A program made the position numbers and the translations under genes. Below, piece by piece: positions 1 to 12,100 of a DNA stretch of 64,000 nucleotides. Source of the DNA: Sphagnum compactum (taxonomy: Eukaryota > Bryophyta > Sphagnopsida > Sphagnales); assembly GCA_965153455.1 (NCBI GenBank), contig OZ234496.1, forward strand, positions 17,600,304 to 17,664,303, read 5' to 3'. The notes under the pieces are model-generated. The model saw only the letters and a list, made by a program, of their open reading frames with translations, was not told the origin of the DNA and made no database searches. Position 1 is the stretch's first letter, and each line of letters opens with the position of its first letter.

Positions 1-409
1 CGTTGAAGCATCATCCGAACACCCTAATCAATGTCACCAATTGCAGCATTCATTTTTGTTGTGTCACTTAAAATGTTATGACAATGTTCATACCATGACC
101 ATGAAGAAAGAAGAGCACATGTGACATTACAAGTTTCATCTTCTTCACAATATTTTCCTTGCATTTTGTTGATCTTGTTTCGATCTTGCTTCCAAGTTCG
201 CAACACCTCATTAAAAAATGTTGCATTGATTTTGTTTACAAACTCTTTACAATCCTTTATAGCCAAGGCCTGCATGTAATACTCCCAATGCTTGTCCTCC
301 CATAAATCAATCATCATCTCCAATTTGACATGTGTTCATAACCTCCTATCAACTTGCGGTCTTTCAAGAAGTTGAGGTACCCCTAACCCCACATTGACAC
401 ATTAACCTT

Positions 410-417
410 AAACCCTA
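410..417 (-). promoter_or_regulatory. telo-box upstream of the THUMP gene
   Basis: AAACCCTA lies about 180 bp before the first in-frame ATG of the THUMP gene. Telo-boxes are known in plants upstream of ribosome-biogenesis and translation genes. This one agrees with two more in the leader, at 544-551 and 557-564, in the opposite orientation. Confidence 0.4.
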
Positions 418-543
418 AAAAAAAAGAACTTAGTATCCCCAAAAGATTAGCTCATGAATGAACCTGACAAGTTTTCATCCATTTGCCGCATGTACCCGAG
501 GCAACTGTCGCGGTCAGCCATCTGTGCTCCTTGTACAGTTTTC

Positions 544-564
544 TAGGGTTTCCTTCTAGGGTTT
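544..564 (+). promoter_or_regulatory. paired telo-boxes in the 5' leader
   Basis: TAGGGTTT occurs twice, at 544-551 and 557-564, 30-50 bp before the first candidate ATG (594). The spacing to the start puts them in the 5' leader or core promoter of the THUMP gene. They are consistent with co-regulation with translation-related genes, which is an inference from known telo-box biology. Confidence 0.45.
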
Positions 565-593
565 TGCTCCTCTCTTCTCATCAGCTGGTTTCT

Positions 594-3500
594 ATGCTTT
601 CGACTGCGAAGGGCACCATGGCTGCAGCAGCTGCAGCCAAAGATTCAGCGGGTTGTCACCGTGTTGAAGAACGTGATGCAATAGCAGTGGAGCATGGGAG
701 TAGTGGCAAGACGATAGCAACAGAAGGAGGAGGAGGAGGAGGAGGAGGAGGAGACGACAGCGATGTACGCGACATGCCGCCGTGGGAGCAGCATGGGGGC
801 GTCATCAACATGCCTCGCTACCTCTACGGCGCCAATGCTGCTCTGCTGCAGGGTTCCCATCCTGGTTTCCTCATCACTTGCGCTTACCGTAAGCATTTTA
901 TGCGCTTTACACATTCCGTGGTTTCTCTTTCTCTTTTCCTTTTCTCTGGAGTCCCGAAGGTTTTTGTGGCTGATTTTTTTGATCGCTCAGCATTATGGTA
1001 GCCTCTTGGTGGTGGTAAGGAATTGTGCTCCAATTCTACTAGACTTGTTTTAGTTGCCACCCACTGTAGACAAATTCCATGCTCTATTCCTGTAGCTGGG
1101 TCAAATGGTAACCTATCTAAAGTAGAGGGACCAATGGGGTTTTCAATTCCTTGAGAGGGGAAGAACTGGGGGCCCAATTTTGAGTGCAGTCTGGCAGTCA
1201 AAAATTGCCATTTTTTAGAACAAGGCAGTAGATCTAGAGACGAAGAGGCACTTTAGTCACAGTCATGTTTTTTTTCCTACTATGCAATATCTGATGTGCC
1301 TACAGAGATGGAAATTTTAGTTGTATTGATGTATTTATACAATTTTGCAATTAGAGACCTGGTTTTATTATGTGATTTTGAAAATGGATTTAATAGAATT
1401 TCGTTACTTTGCGGATACCACTGGAAGAGGGGATAGGGGGTGAAAGCAGGCCCAAAGACAGGGTGAAGACGGGGTGACTTTACAATTAACTCTAAGATCA
1501 GATACCCACCCAACAATGGGTGAAACCTAAAAAAATCAATTGGGGAAATTTCCACTAAAATCCTTTTCAATTAGGTGAAAAGGATTGTTGGGTGCATCAT
1601 GTCAAGCTCTGTTCATTGTCTGCCATTTTTCTGCCAGTGTACTAGACCAATGCTCAGAACTTGGAAGGGATGTGGCGGAGGGTAGGACGTGAGAAAAGTA
1701 CCACGAAAGAAGCCATGGCCCTTCTTCAAGAGGTTTGTGTCAAAGTCATTTGTACCTTTCTTCTTCCCATGATGGTTCTTTCCCCTCTTAAATCTATCCT
1801 CTATGCTTCTGGTCTTGAATTGTGCACCTAAAGGCTCTACTCTGTAATGTTGAGCTCAGCAGTTTCATGAGAAATGAATGCTGGAAAAGGCAATTGGTTG
1901 CATTGATCACTGCACATCATAAGAACAACAGAAGAGACGATTACTGATCTTTCCCTGGGATTCTTGGATCTCCTTCTTCATCACTAGTGAGTGGAGCTCT
2001 TATAGCTGTCTCATTTGCTTGGTCTGATGGATTCATGTGGAAATCTTCTCATTAGACATTGATAGATCAGTGTAGTGAACACATTTAAATTCTTGAGCTC
2101 TAACTTGAGACTTCTTTCTGTACAGTACATGGAATTATCCAAGGGCGGAGGACCATTGAAGATCACTGATGGTAAATCTATCAGCAATTGCACAGGTGGT
2201 TGTAAAAATACTGGGAAGCGGATGAAGACTGAAGCTTGCAGTGGATCACAAAATCTTGAAGAAGACCTACCAGACCCTGACACAGTTGAAAGGGAGTCTG
2301 AGGCAACCAATGCATTTGAAATGCAAAAACAGGATCACAAGGTTGAAGAGACTGAGAAATTGGGGAGGGCAGAAGCACCAGATAAGGATAGAATTGCTGC
2401 AATTCCAGTGACAGTTTCTAAAGATGATCAAGATAGAAAAGACTTTGAGAACTTGGAGGAAAGTGGAAGGGAGCCTGAAACATACAGTTGTGGAGAAGAT
2501 CAAGACCTGACAAAAGGCTTGCCAGAGTTTTCCCTCGTGAAGTTAGCAAGAATGGGTATGGTGTACTTGTCAGTATCCGGTAGGACGTCAAGGGATATGG
2601 TGACAGTTCTGTCAAGGCTTCTGGCAGACATCCATGCAGGACTGAGAACATCTCCACAGTAGGTACCACTTTGTGTTCCTGTAAAATTCTAGTGTGCTCA
2701 TGAGGGCCAGGCCATGAAAGATCAGAGAGTACAATTGTTTACATTGGATAGGTAATGAATTTGCTTAACCTTGGAGGTGGCAGTCCTGTTCTCCTTTTGC
2801 TTCTGTACTGGTCACATCATGTGACCCTTCATTGCTGAGAGGTTTTAAGGGTTTTTACTGTACAGAACATGTAGTACAATTTCATTCACCTTTTGTGGAT
2901 ATGCTTCAAGAGTTTGACCTTCTCTGTGAGCAACATTGCACCTTGGATTCCATCCATAGGACCTGAGATTTCTGTAGATATTAGTGACTGGAGTTCTGAA
3001 GTAGGTTTGTCTCTCATTGCTGCAGATGGTGCCATCGAATTTTTCCTGTACAAGCAACTTGCTCATTGACAAAAGGTGATTTGTGTGCTGTTGTCATGCA
3101 ATTGGTAAAAGACTACTTGGGAAATCGTAAGACCAGCACTGATCAGCCTCTCAAGGTAACTGCGGTGCTGTTTTATTTTTGGTACTTAAGCTATGCTGTT
3201 TCAAGTACCCATCAGACAAGAAGGCCATATGGACCAAACAAATCATTTATAGAAATTTTACAACTTGTTTGTGGCTTCTAGGTCTTCTGGTAGTGCCTGC
3301 TCTAGGTTGATCCATCATAGAGTCCTGCAGCAGTTTGTTGATTTAGGCAAATATGGTCATTTCACTTCAAAGGACAACAATATTGTATCTTCAGCATGCC
3401 TTGGACGATCACTCGTTTCTCTATTATACGCTCTGTTTGACTATGGATGTCAACGGAGGATCTTTCCATGTTGTGAAGAGGATTGAGTTCTTCTTACTGG

Positions 3501-4297
3501 ACTTTGTGTTGGGCAGTATGCTGTGGCATTCAACAGACGGGGAGTTGAGGACAAGCACAGTAACATCAGCAGTAGCACTGGTGATACTTCTGTGCAGGGC
3601 GGCACACTTGGCAAAATTGAGTGTATTGATGTGATCGCAGGCGCAGTGCAGACGGTCACATCACATACCATTGTCGACTTAGTTAACCCTGAGGTATTTG
3701 ACAGACTCAGTTGTGACTCATCTCTGATGTTCAACTCATTTACATATGTTCTTGCACATTTGAAATGGAACATTTTGTCTGCTTAACTGCATATGTAAGC
3801 AGTGTTTCATATGCTTAAACTACAAATCAGAACAGTTGAACATCCTATATATCCAAGTCCTAAACTAAGAGTCATAGACAGACTTTTCAGACGGTCAAGT
3901 GAAAGAAGAGTTTTCTCCCTGAGAACCCATATGGTGACCCTAAATGTAGTAGTGCAGTACAGATCTTTTACTTGTATTCCAACCCTGCAAGATATAGTTC
4001 ACACCACCACATGATTACTTGTTCCTCTTAGTTGCTCAACAGTGTAGAATAGGGAAATACACATCTGTGTGGGGAACAAGGGTAGAAATGGTTCAGTAGC
4101 TTTGGCATTGTGATCTAAACTAACTCCTGTTTTATGGTTAGCAGATGGTGGTTATGGTGGAGGTTCTCCCGTTGGTTGGTTCTCAAAGCTCGCTTGTTTG
4201 TGCGTTATCTGTGTTGCCTAAAGAGCTTGTAGTTACTAAGCCAAAACTAGTGGTTAAACCCTTGGTACAACCCAAGAAACGGAAGCATACATCTTAA
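594..4297 (+). CDS. TAN1: THUMP-domain tRNA acetylation adaptor (TAN1/THUMPD1-like), six exons
   Basis: Exons assembled by hand: 594-888, 1686-1732, 2126-2658, 3026-3155, 3517-3693 and 4145-4297. All introns are GT-AG, the phases agree, and the product is 444 aa with no internal stop. The family (yeast Tan1, human THUMPD1) binds tRNA through a THUMP domain and helps the NAT10/Kre33 acetyltransferase make N4-acetylcytidine in tRNA-Ser and tRNA-Leu. Recognisable pieces are HPGFLITCAYRREKSTTKEA across exons 1-2, LPEFSLVKLAR near residue 250, QWCHRIFPVQATCSL across the exon 3/4 junction, YAVAFNRRGVE opening exon 5, and a basic Lys-rich tail. The THUMP fold should span about residues 245-395. Residues 115-245 are an acidic, low-complexity stretch. 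ATG 594 has a poor context, whereas ATG 618 (ACCATGG) is optimal and may be the true start, giving 436 aa. Exon 2 is only 47 nt. Spacing and splice signals suggest a live gene. Confidence 0.85.
724..753 (+). repeat. (GGA)n microsatellite inside exon 1
   Basis: A GGA trinucleotide run inside the first THUMP-gene exon encodes a run of nine glycines between the Ala-rich N-terminus and the conserved core. It is length-variable by nature and lies outside the conserved domain. Confidence 0.8.
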
Positions 4298-7200
4298 GTA
4301 GAAGTGTTGTACATGCATTTTCATTTCTGTAAAACGTGTCTGAAACTCAGGATACATTTTTTGTAAAATTGTTTGCTGGGAATTTTGAGCAGATTATGAT
4401 ATACTTGTCATCATGAGATGACAAGTCAGTGGTGATTACTGGCAGCTAGTCACCCCTGTTGAGGATGAGAGTCACAGTCTGATGCTTTGTGACAGAAGGT
4501 CACAAGCCATGAGCACACTCATTCTTGTTTTGATTGTTTTGATTTTACTGGAACTGACACAAAGGGTACCCTCAAAATGGTATTTTGAACTTCTCATACT
4601 AGCATGACATGGTACTGCTAACCTAATCTATGCAACGTGGAAGTCATTACTTGGGCTTGAAATACTAAGTTTATCACACTAATAAAAGGAATGGAAGTAC
4701 CTATTATGGACTTTAGGTGGAGTATGCAATTTTAGAGCACATTAAACACCAGAAAGCAAATTAAAACCCACTACTGTTCTTAAGTAGAAAAAACCATTTA
4801 AACTGTGTTTCACTGTGTCTGGAGTTATCTGGTTGGAGTGCATCACCCCTAAACACAAAGTTCAATAGGGTGGGGATGCACTTGAGCAAGTCTCAAGTAC
4901 CTGTCCAAATGTTGCAGGTAGATATAACTTATTACATCTTCATTGGAATGAGGGGTCAGTGGATGATTAGGTCCTTGTTTCATTGATTCTACAGAATTCT
5001 CGGGTCTAGTTGGATATTTGATCAGATTTTAGACTTGACAATGCTTTGTATCCAGGAGTTTGAAGCCTCCAATTTTTGTGAAGTCATGAGGAAATTTGAT
5101 TATTGGATCATTTGTTATCAATTTCTAAGACAAAAAAAAAAGCTGAATTATTAGTTTGCCAACTAGGAGTAAATCAATGGTTCTCCACCTTTAGGGCAAC
5201 CCACATGACTCTTGCCTCCTTTTAACAGGTTCACACTTCAACCTGTGTAATAGGAAGTTGTAACTTGTTGCCTCACATGCTAAGTCTAGATTTCAAAGTT
5301 CAAGGATTAAAGTCCCCAATCTAGACTATAGGTCCAAACTTCTTAGTCCATTTAGATTGCCAATTGAAAGGCAGGAATCAGTTGCCTTTACAAGGTGGAT
5401 GCCTCGCATATGACTCCCAAGTCCAATTGAAACCCAAAGTCTAAAATCCTTGGTCCAATTACCTGATCAAGTCTATCTAGATATCATGTCCTAATAATAG
5501 AAAGGTCAAGGAATCACATGGTACATGCCATTTCAGAGTACTCAATCTAGACCCAAAGCTTAAGGTTCCAGAGTCTCCAGGCCAATCATATTGCCAATTC
5601 AAGGCAAGAATCATGTAACTTTATGAAAAAGAGGTGGATGCAACACACGTGACTCCAAAGTCCAACGCTCCAAAGTACGCAATTTAGACCAAAAGTTCAA
5701 AGTTTCAAAAGCGTGTGGTCTAACAAAATTGTTGATTCTAGCTGGGAATCACGTATGGTAACATTAAGGTATGCTTCAGATGCTGGATGCTGGTTCTAGA
5801 CTCCAAGATTCAAACCTTGGACCAAGCCCAAGATTGCAACTTGTGAAGGAACCATGTATACAAAGTGGGTAGACTATTTACTTTATTAGCTTGTGATGTT
5901 AACTATGAAGTGAAGTTGTGTCACTTTCATGAAAAGAAAGAAAACATGGACAAATGGAGAAAATGAGATAAATGGGAGTTAGAAGTGGGAGAAAAGGAGG
6001 ACCTAAATCCTACCGATTCTAAGGTAAATTAGCCCATTTCCAAATGGATAACAACATTTTTGGGGGACATTATTTCAAGGAGATGACCTAGAAAAATCTA
6101 CCTCAATCATATGTTGGACTCTTGATGCATTTCTACTTTGTTCCTTGTTTGCTATCTGGGAAAATTCCAAGATTCTATCATTTGATGTTGTATGAAAAGT
6201 GTACAATCCTTTGTCTTTCATCAGACTAGATCTCCGGTTAATGACAAGGTATTGTAAGAGATATTCTTTTCATATTTCTGTTTAATGGTTTTCACTTCAA
6301 TATAATTTGACATTATTGATGTCAAATGAACTCAACCTACTTCCAGTAATCACTGGGTAAGACCAAACAATTTGATTTTTCAATCAATTGGACATGTCAA
6401 TCAAGGCAACTGTCTTGTTGAGAATAGGTGGATGCAAGGAATCACTTGAATGCTGTGAGGGAAATCATTGCTTTGTAAATAAGTCATTGATGAACAGAAC
6501 CACTGTTGTTCAGGCCCACAACTTGTTCGAGGTCTACCACACAATCACACACTCAAAACTGTACACCTGTATAACAACAATCTCGGTCTAGGTGGGTTGA
6601 AAATGTCAGTGCAACCATTTCTACAAAATGTTACAAACTACCAATCGACCAGCACAACAAACAACCAGAACAAAGGAATTCCTAACAAATATGCTTGTGA
6701 CATATACAAGCTTGACTGGCATTCAACATGGTGGGGTCAAATTCTCAGTTCAAGTGCAAAGTCATTATCATGCTATTGCTTACCCAAAGAAACAGTAATA
6801 ATCTTAGGAACCTTGATTATGGTAATGGTGTTGTTGGGAAGGTGGTTCTTGCACCAATCTTGGATGTGTTGCTCAGTAAACTTTCTTCAACAGAGACTGG
6901 TCCAAAAGGAACAACACCCTAGCCTTGGCACTTGATGGAAGTGAGCAAAAATACAAGATGAATTTTACAAATGAATGTACAGGAAATAACATGGACATCA
7001 GTGCAGTGATTCGTGACAAACTGCTGTGCTGAATTCAAGTGCAAAATAATGGCACGTCTCCACTAAGTGTGTAGAACATGTTTTTCTGCTCCTTAATCCA
7101 AATGTGCAGATACCAACTTTTGATCCAGTTTGCTATGTCCTGCTACTTCTTATCTTCTGAATTGTCTGTGAGAAAAAAATCATAGCACAGAGAGAACCTA

Positions 7201-8200
7201 CTGAAAGATCATTTAGCCAGGAGATAGAGTTGCAATTACAGAAAGAGCAGGCAACTTGAGTGAGAATGGTCACCATTTGTGCAACTTGGTCAAATTCCTC
7301 AATATAGCTTATGTTTGGACAAGACAGCAGACTGCAAGCCCCAACAAACACCACTGCACATTGTGATTACTTCATACACTCTCAAAATCCACAGTATCAG
7401 ACTATCACCTTCATGATAAATAGCAGTAGCTAGCTGCCTATCATCTCCTCCTCAAAATTACAAGAAATTCATCATGTAATGACTATCCCCTATATGGTAG
7501 GTTCAAACTAATGTTGGGCAGTTATTAGAAACAAGAGCAAACCCCAATGGTTATCAAGGTGGTTTTTTAAATTCATAATCATGATTTTCAAAAAATAAAT
7601 ATTTGATTCTAGTATATAACCATAGTTTTCAAAAAAATTAAATAGCCATTTAGGAAAAAAAAATTAAGTCATCATTTCATAATTGGCTTTAAATTATAAA
7701 TCTCAAAAATTAAAGAATTGATCAAATAACCTAACATGAACTACTAGTTGTTTTCTAAGTTTTTCATGAAACCCATCCACAATAAATACAAGGCAAGTCA
7801 AAGCAAATGTAAACACCAAAAAAAAAAAACCAAAACAATCCAAAATAGTAGTAATGAAGTAGAATACCTAATGCTAAAAGGGCATCCTTTGCCACAAATC
7901 AACTAGTGATGGAGGTGCACTAGTTGGTATGTGTGGAAGAGATGAAGAACTATGATTAAGTGTGGCAGTTCACTAAAGAATCGTGATGGTTTGCGCACAT
8001 TGAAAGGCTATTAACATTTGTTGCCAATAATAATATATAAACATTGAAGGTACCAAGAAGGTCTATTGAAGCAAGTTATATTGGCATGTACCCAAGAAAT
8101 AAAAATGGAATCAAAATGAAGATGGAAATAACCATAGGTTTTGATGACTAAGGGAATAAAATCATCTCTTGGCGCTCACTCTGGGTAGGATCATGCCTTG
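4298..8200. other. gene-poor interval after the THUMP gene
   Basis: I see no supportable gene here. Short open frames near 6.4-6.9 kb lack recognisable motifs. The only structure I can point to is the degenerate tandem repeat at 5.3-5.7 kb, listed separately. Confidence 0.6.
5345..5680. repeat. degenerate ~235-bp tandem repeat
   Basis: The string ATTGCCAATTSAAGGC followed by an AGGTGGATGC motif and a GACTCCMAAGTCCA motif appears near 5355 and again near 5589, about 235 bp apart. Flanking text rich in TCTAGACC and AAAGTTC is also shared between the units. The copies are strongly diverged. I recognise no element. Confidence 0.55.
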
Positions 8201-8202
8201 TC

Positions 8203-9195
8203 TTGAACGGCAATTATTGTTGCATGCATTATCGTTGTCAAAACATGTTGCACCAAATTTGTATGAGTCGAATCAGCAATGAAAACATCCACCAAGGTCC
8301 GAAAACCGTTTTTGGTGATGAGAATATCCATTCATTTCCGTGTATGGCGGGGGAAAAGGTGGGGAAACCTTTCTCTGTACATGAGCTCCACTTTCTAATG
8401 TAATAGTTACAATGGTATCCTGAAGCGTATCATGGGCTATAGTGGTTCACTCCCGCACAAGCAAAGTAACAAATGGATATTCAAATCTTCGATGGTATAA
8501 CCACACTTACATCGTGAAAGATATGTAACCATAGGATGTGGTATGTCAAGATGAATACATAAAGCTACAAGGAAATGGGCTAAGGATAAACAAAATGAAG
8601 GGGTGTTAGGATGAGCTAATAACCAAGCCCTTGTTATTAAACCTACATAGGACGAAAACATGTTCACATAACATCTGAAAAAGCGTTTGTTAGAAGCGAA
8701 GTAAATTCCAACTCATGTAATTGGTCCATAAAATAAAGTAGCATTTGAGGATAGGATTGCATCACTAAACTTTCAAAAGGCAAGACATGTGATCCAATGA
8801 CTTCTAGTAACATCGCACGAATATTTTGTAATGCTACCTACAAGGGATAAGTATTAATCTTTGCATGTGCCATCACATCAAGAAGTGTAGAGTGATCATC
8901 CTTATGGAAACGAAAGACTAGTGCAAGAGCAATCAAAGCCCAATATCCTAAGAAGGCAGAGGCAACAAGTTGAACCACTAAGGGAAGGCCTATTCCCCCC
9001 TGAAGAAGCAAAAAGAGTGACATGACAATGAGCCAAATGGCCCACTATGAAGCCAAAGGATCCTAAACCTAATAACTTCTCCAACATAGGTATGGTACAA
9101 GTATCAAACTTGATGTAATGTTGTAAGATACCTAGTGATGGAAATATAATATGTTTTAGGTAGCTCGGCCATTGGGCATGACAAAACGAAAACAT
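8203..9195 (-). pseudogene. decayed non-LTR retrotransposon 3' region, possibly restriction-like-endonuclease type
   Basis: Read on the minus strand and allowing frameshifts, the order is: a stretch with SSGGIGLPLVVQLVASAFLG and YWALIALALVFRF (about 9,020-8,890); a cysteine/histidine knuckle CKCGYTIEDLNIHLLLCLCG (about 8,510-8,440); then ESGAHVQRKVSPPF and, in another frame, MDILITKNGFRTLVDVFIAD (about 8,400-8,270). A C..C/H..C knuckle followed by an R-x-D-I...D-V-x-I-A-D block resembles the C-terminal end of non-LTR elements that carry a restriction-like endonuclease. I know closely similar reading frames as a repeated family in plant genomes. Several stops and frame changes show that it is dead. 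The reverse transcriptase core is not seen. Assignment to the endonuclease class is inference. Confidence 0.45.
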
Positions 9196-9199
9196 TGCA

Positions 9200-12100
9200 A
9201 AAGATGCCTAAAGATCTAGAAGCATAAGAAGGTTAGTTATCTTGTTGAGGTCCTTTTAAATCACCTTTAATATGAAGGACCCCTTTTAGAATATGGCAAA
9301 TGACATAGTGAATGCCTTCGTTGACTATCTATAGTTGTGAGAACGATTGAGGATGTTTGAAAAGTGGCCCTAAAGTCCAATCTTGAAAAGTGTTGATGAG
9401 TTCTCATTTCCTCTCTTCTACCTGCAAGTAACCAAGTGTACTAAAACTTTTTGGTTCGACAAAACATTAACAATAGAATGCACCTATACCCAAGCAAAAT
9501 GTAAGTATTAATGGCCATGTCATAGATTCATCCATATTAACACTAAGACTCCAAGGATGCACTTGTTTATAGAAGGCTTTCTGGTAAGTAATCAAGTGTA
9601 CTAAAGATGTTATTTGTGTTGAGTGTGAGTGGGAGGATTATGTTGTTGATGGCAGGATGAACAGAGAATAATGTTGTGTGGCTGGATTGCTGATCAATGC
9701 ACTGCCAAGTTTAAATTTACTGGGTAAAGCAACTCAAAACTACCATGAATTCGTCTACATCCTATTGTTCTAATATGAACAAAAAAATACATGCTTATAC
9801 TATTAATCTAGTATAGTTTAGTTTGCATATTTTGCTGTAAATGCTTGTAGTGGGGCGTATCCTCAATCAGGTGGTGTATGAAATGGGAGTTTAGTTGGGG
9901 GATGAAGTGGGGTACACCATTAGATTTGAAGATCAAACCTCCAGTAAGACTCACATAACATCCTTTTTCTTCCTTCTTGCTCTGAGGAAATTAGAACATT
10001 ATGGACCCAAAAGCTTACTATAGGTTTTTAATGCACAAGATAAATGTTGTGTACTCAATTAGGAAGGGTGATTTTTGGTTATGATGATGTGAACAAGTTA
10101 CATTTGGATCAGTACTGGTAGGTGGGATGGGTCGATATGTGGCTAGTGCATGTTGTTGCTACAAGTCAAATGAGGACGTTGTTTAAATGTTTCTGACAGA
10201 TATGATCTACATAAATGTACTACACCAAATTGATCCTACAATGAAACTTATTGTAATCAAAAGTTTTATATGTGCCTACCCATATTCAAACAACAGATAC
10301 AAAAGTTTCAATAGTCACCCAAAATATCATTTTTATTATTTTTCACTAAAATGTAATAACTCAATTAAAATCGCATCTAGCCCAAATGGGTGATTAGTAC
10401 CCCTTGGGACTACTGTAATGTTATTATTTCTTTTGTCAAAATCAAGTACTTCCACAACTACAGCAGGTCGCAATGCATTGGGTAGTTGAGCCAATTCTGA
10501 GTTAGTTTCTATTTCCACATTCAACACTCTTTGTTGTTTTATTGGTCTTCTTGGGCTTCCGAATGGCACAACAACTACTCCTATCATCATCATAGCATTA
10601 CCTTTAAGTGTTTTTTAGTTGACCTAGTTCTCTTGTTATGGTTTAGATGTTTGCCTTTGATGTTTTGCTCTTAATGGAAACATGGGGGCAACAAGACCTG
10701 TGATAATAAACCCAAAAAATGAAATTTATTGATCTTATACAAGACATGCTTCATAGAACAAAACTTTTCACTTGCAATTTAGGCACTGTAAGAGTGCTGT
10801 GGAATGCAATCTGCTCAATATCTAGAAATGATACTTAACACTTAATTAAGAATAACACAAACTAGATATCTATGGAAGAAGTTGTTAGCCACATGTAAAT
10901 TACTACCACTAGTAACCCTTTAGTTATTAGGATGCTCATGGCACTAATTAGCCTATGAATTTCTACCCTTAACAATGCCATTACCTTTCATCTAGAAAGG
11001 AAACTAACCCCATGGGCGTTTTTTGAATGAGATCCATCCATAGATGCCAACACCTTTTTGCTAAAAAAGAAAAGGACTAATCCAATGGCATTTGATGAAT
11101 CAAAACTTGTTTGTTGTGACTTTCAATGATTTGAAGTTTTATTTGTTATTTGTTGTTTTTATTACTTATTGTGTTTTGGATTGTTGTATTGCAATTCTTC
11201 TTTGTGTTAAGCTTCAAGTTGGGTCCTCATGGGGCTCCCTACATCCATATGATGGAAATCTAGTGACCACCAATTATATTTAATCCTTTATAATTAGGTG
11301 TTGAATCACATTTGTACATTATTTTTACACATTCAACCATCATAAACTCATGTGCATGGTTCTCCATTCAACACCTAACCATGGAGACACATCAATTCAC
11401 TGGGTTCAAATTTAGATAGGAATGAAAACGACAAATCTCAAACTTGTATTGAGTGAAATTCAAACAATGTGATTTCAAGAAATTATTATTTGTTTTGCTC
11501 CAACAACACGTATTTGTTTCACTACTGTCACACATTGTGAACAATTGGGATGAGTGGCCCAATTCTGATTCTTGGAGAAAGGTTGCTTTGGGAAATTTTG
11601 AACAAAGGTAATCTATGGTTTTATACATTTATATATTTCAACTTTTCAATTCATGCTTGTTGTCTTCATGTTACAATGTTAACATTTTTTTCTTCAATGA
11701 TGGCAAACCCCATCTTGGTCTTCTAATCTCCGTCCACTAGGTTCGCACATTTGTTTGGTGGGTAAATTGTCTTTTAACATACTAGTTGGTATTTGTGTTG
11801 TCTCTTCTTTTTAAAAATTCATACTAGCTTGTGCCGATATTGGATCTTATGTTAAACTTTCATATTAGCCTTGTATTGACTTTAGTTAATACTAGGGTCC
11901 AATGTTGATTTTTAGCTAGTATGAAGAAATTATATACTTAGTATTGAGATTGGCATAATGTTGGTATGGAGTTAGGATTACAGTAGGTTGTACCAAACAA
12001 ATGCCTAGTATGACGTATTCCTACCATGTAAGCATGGGTATGAGGATTGTATTGTTGAGGTCATATTAGTTTGGTGGTCTTTGAACTAGGGCTACTATAA

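Noticed and set aside
24-323. 99-codon minus-strand open frame at the left edge
   Set aside because: No recognisable motif, no splice or promoter context, and it is closed by the window edge region. Kept out for lack of support.
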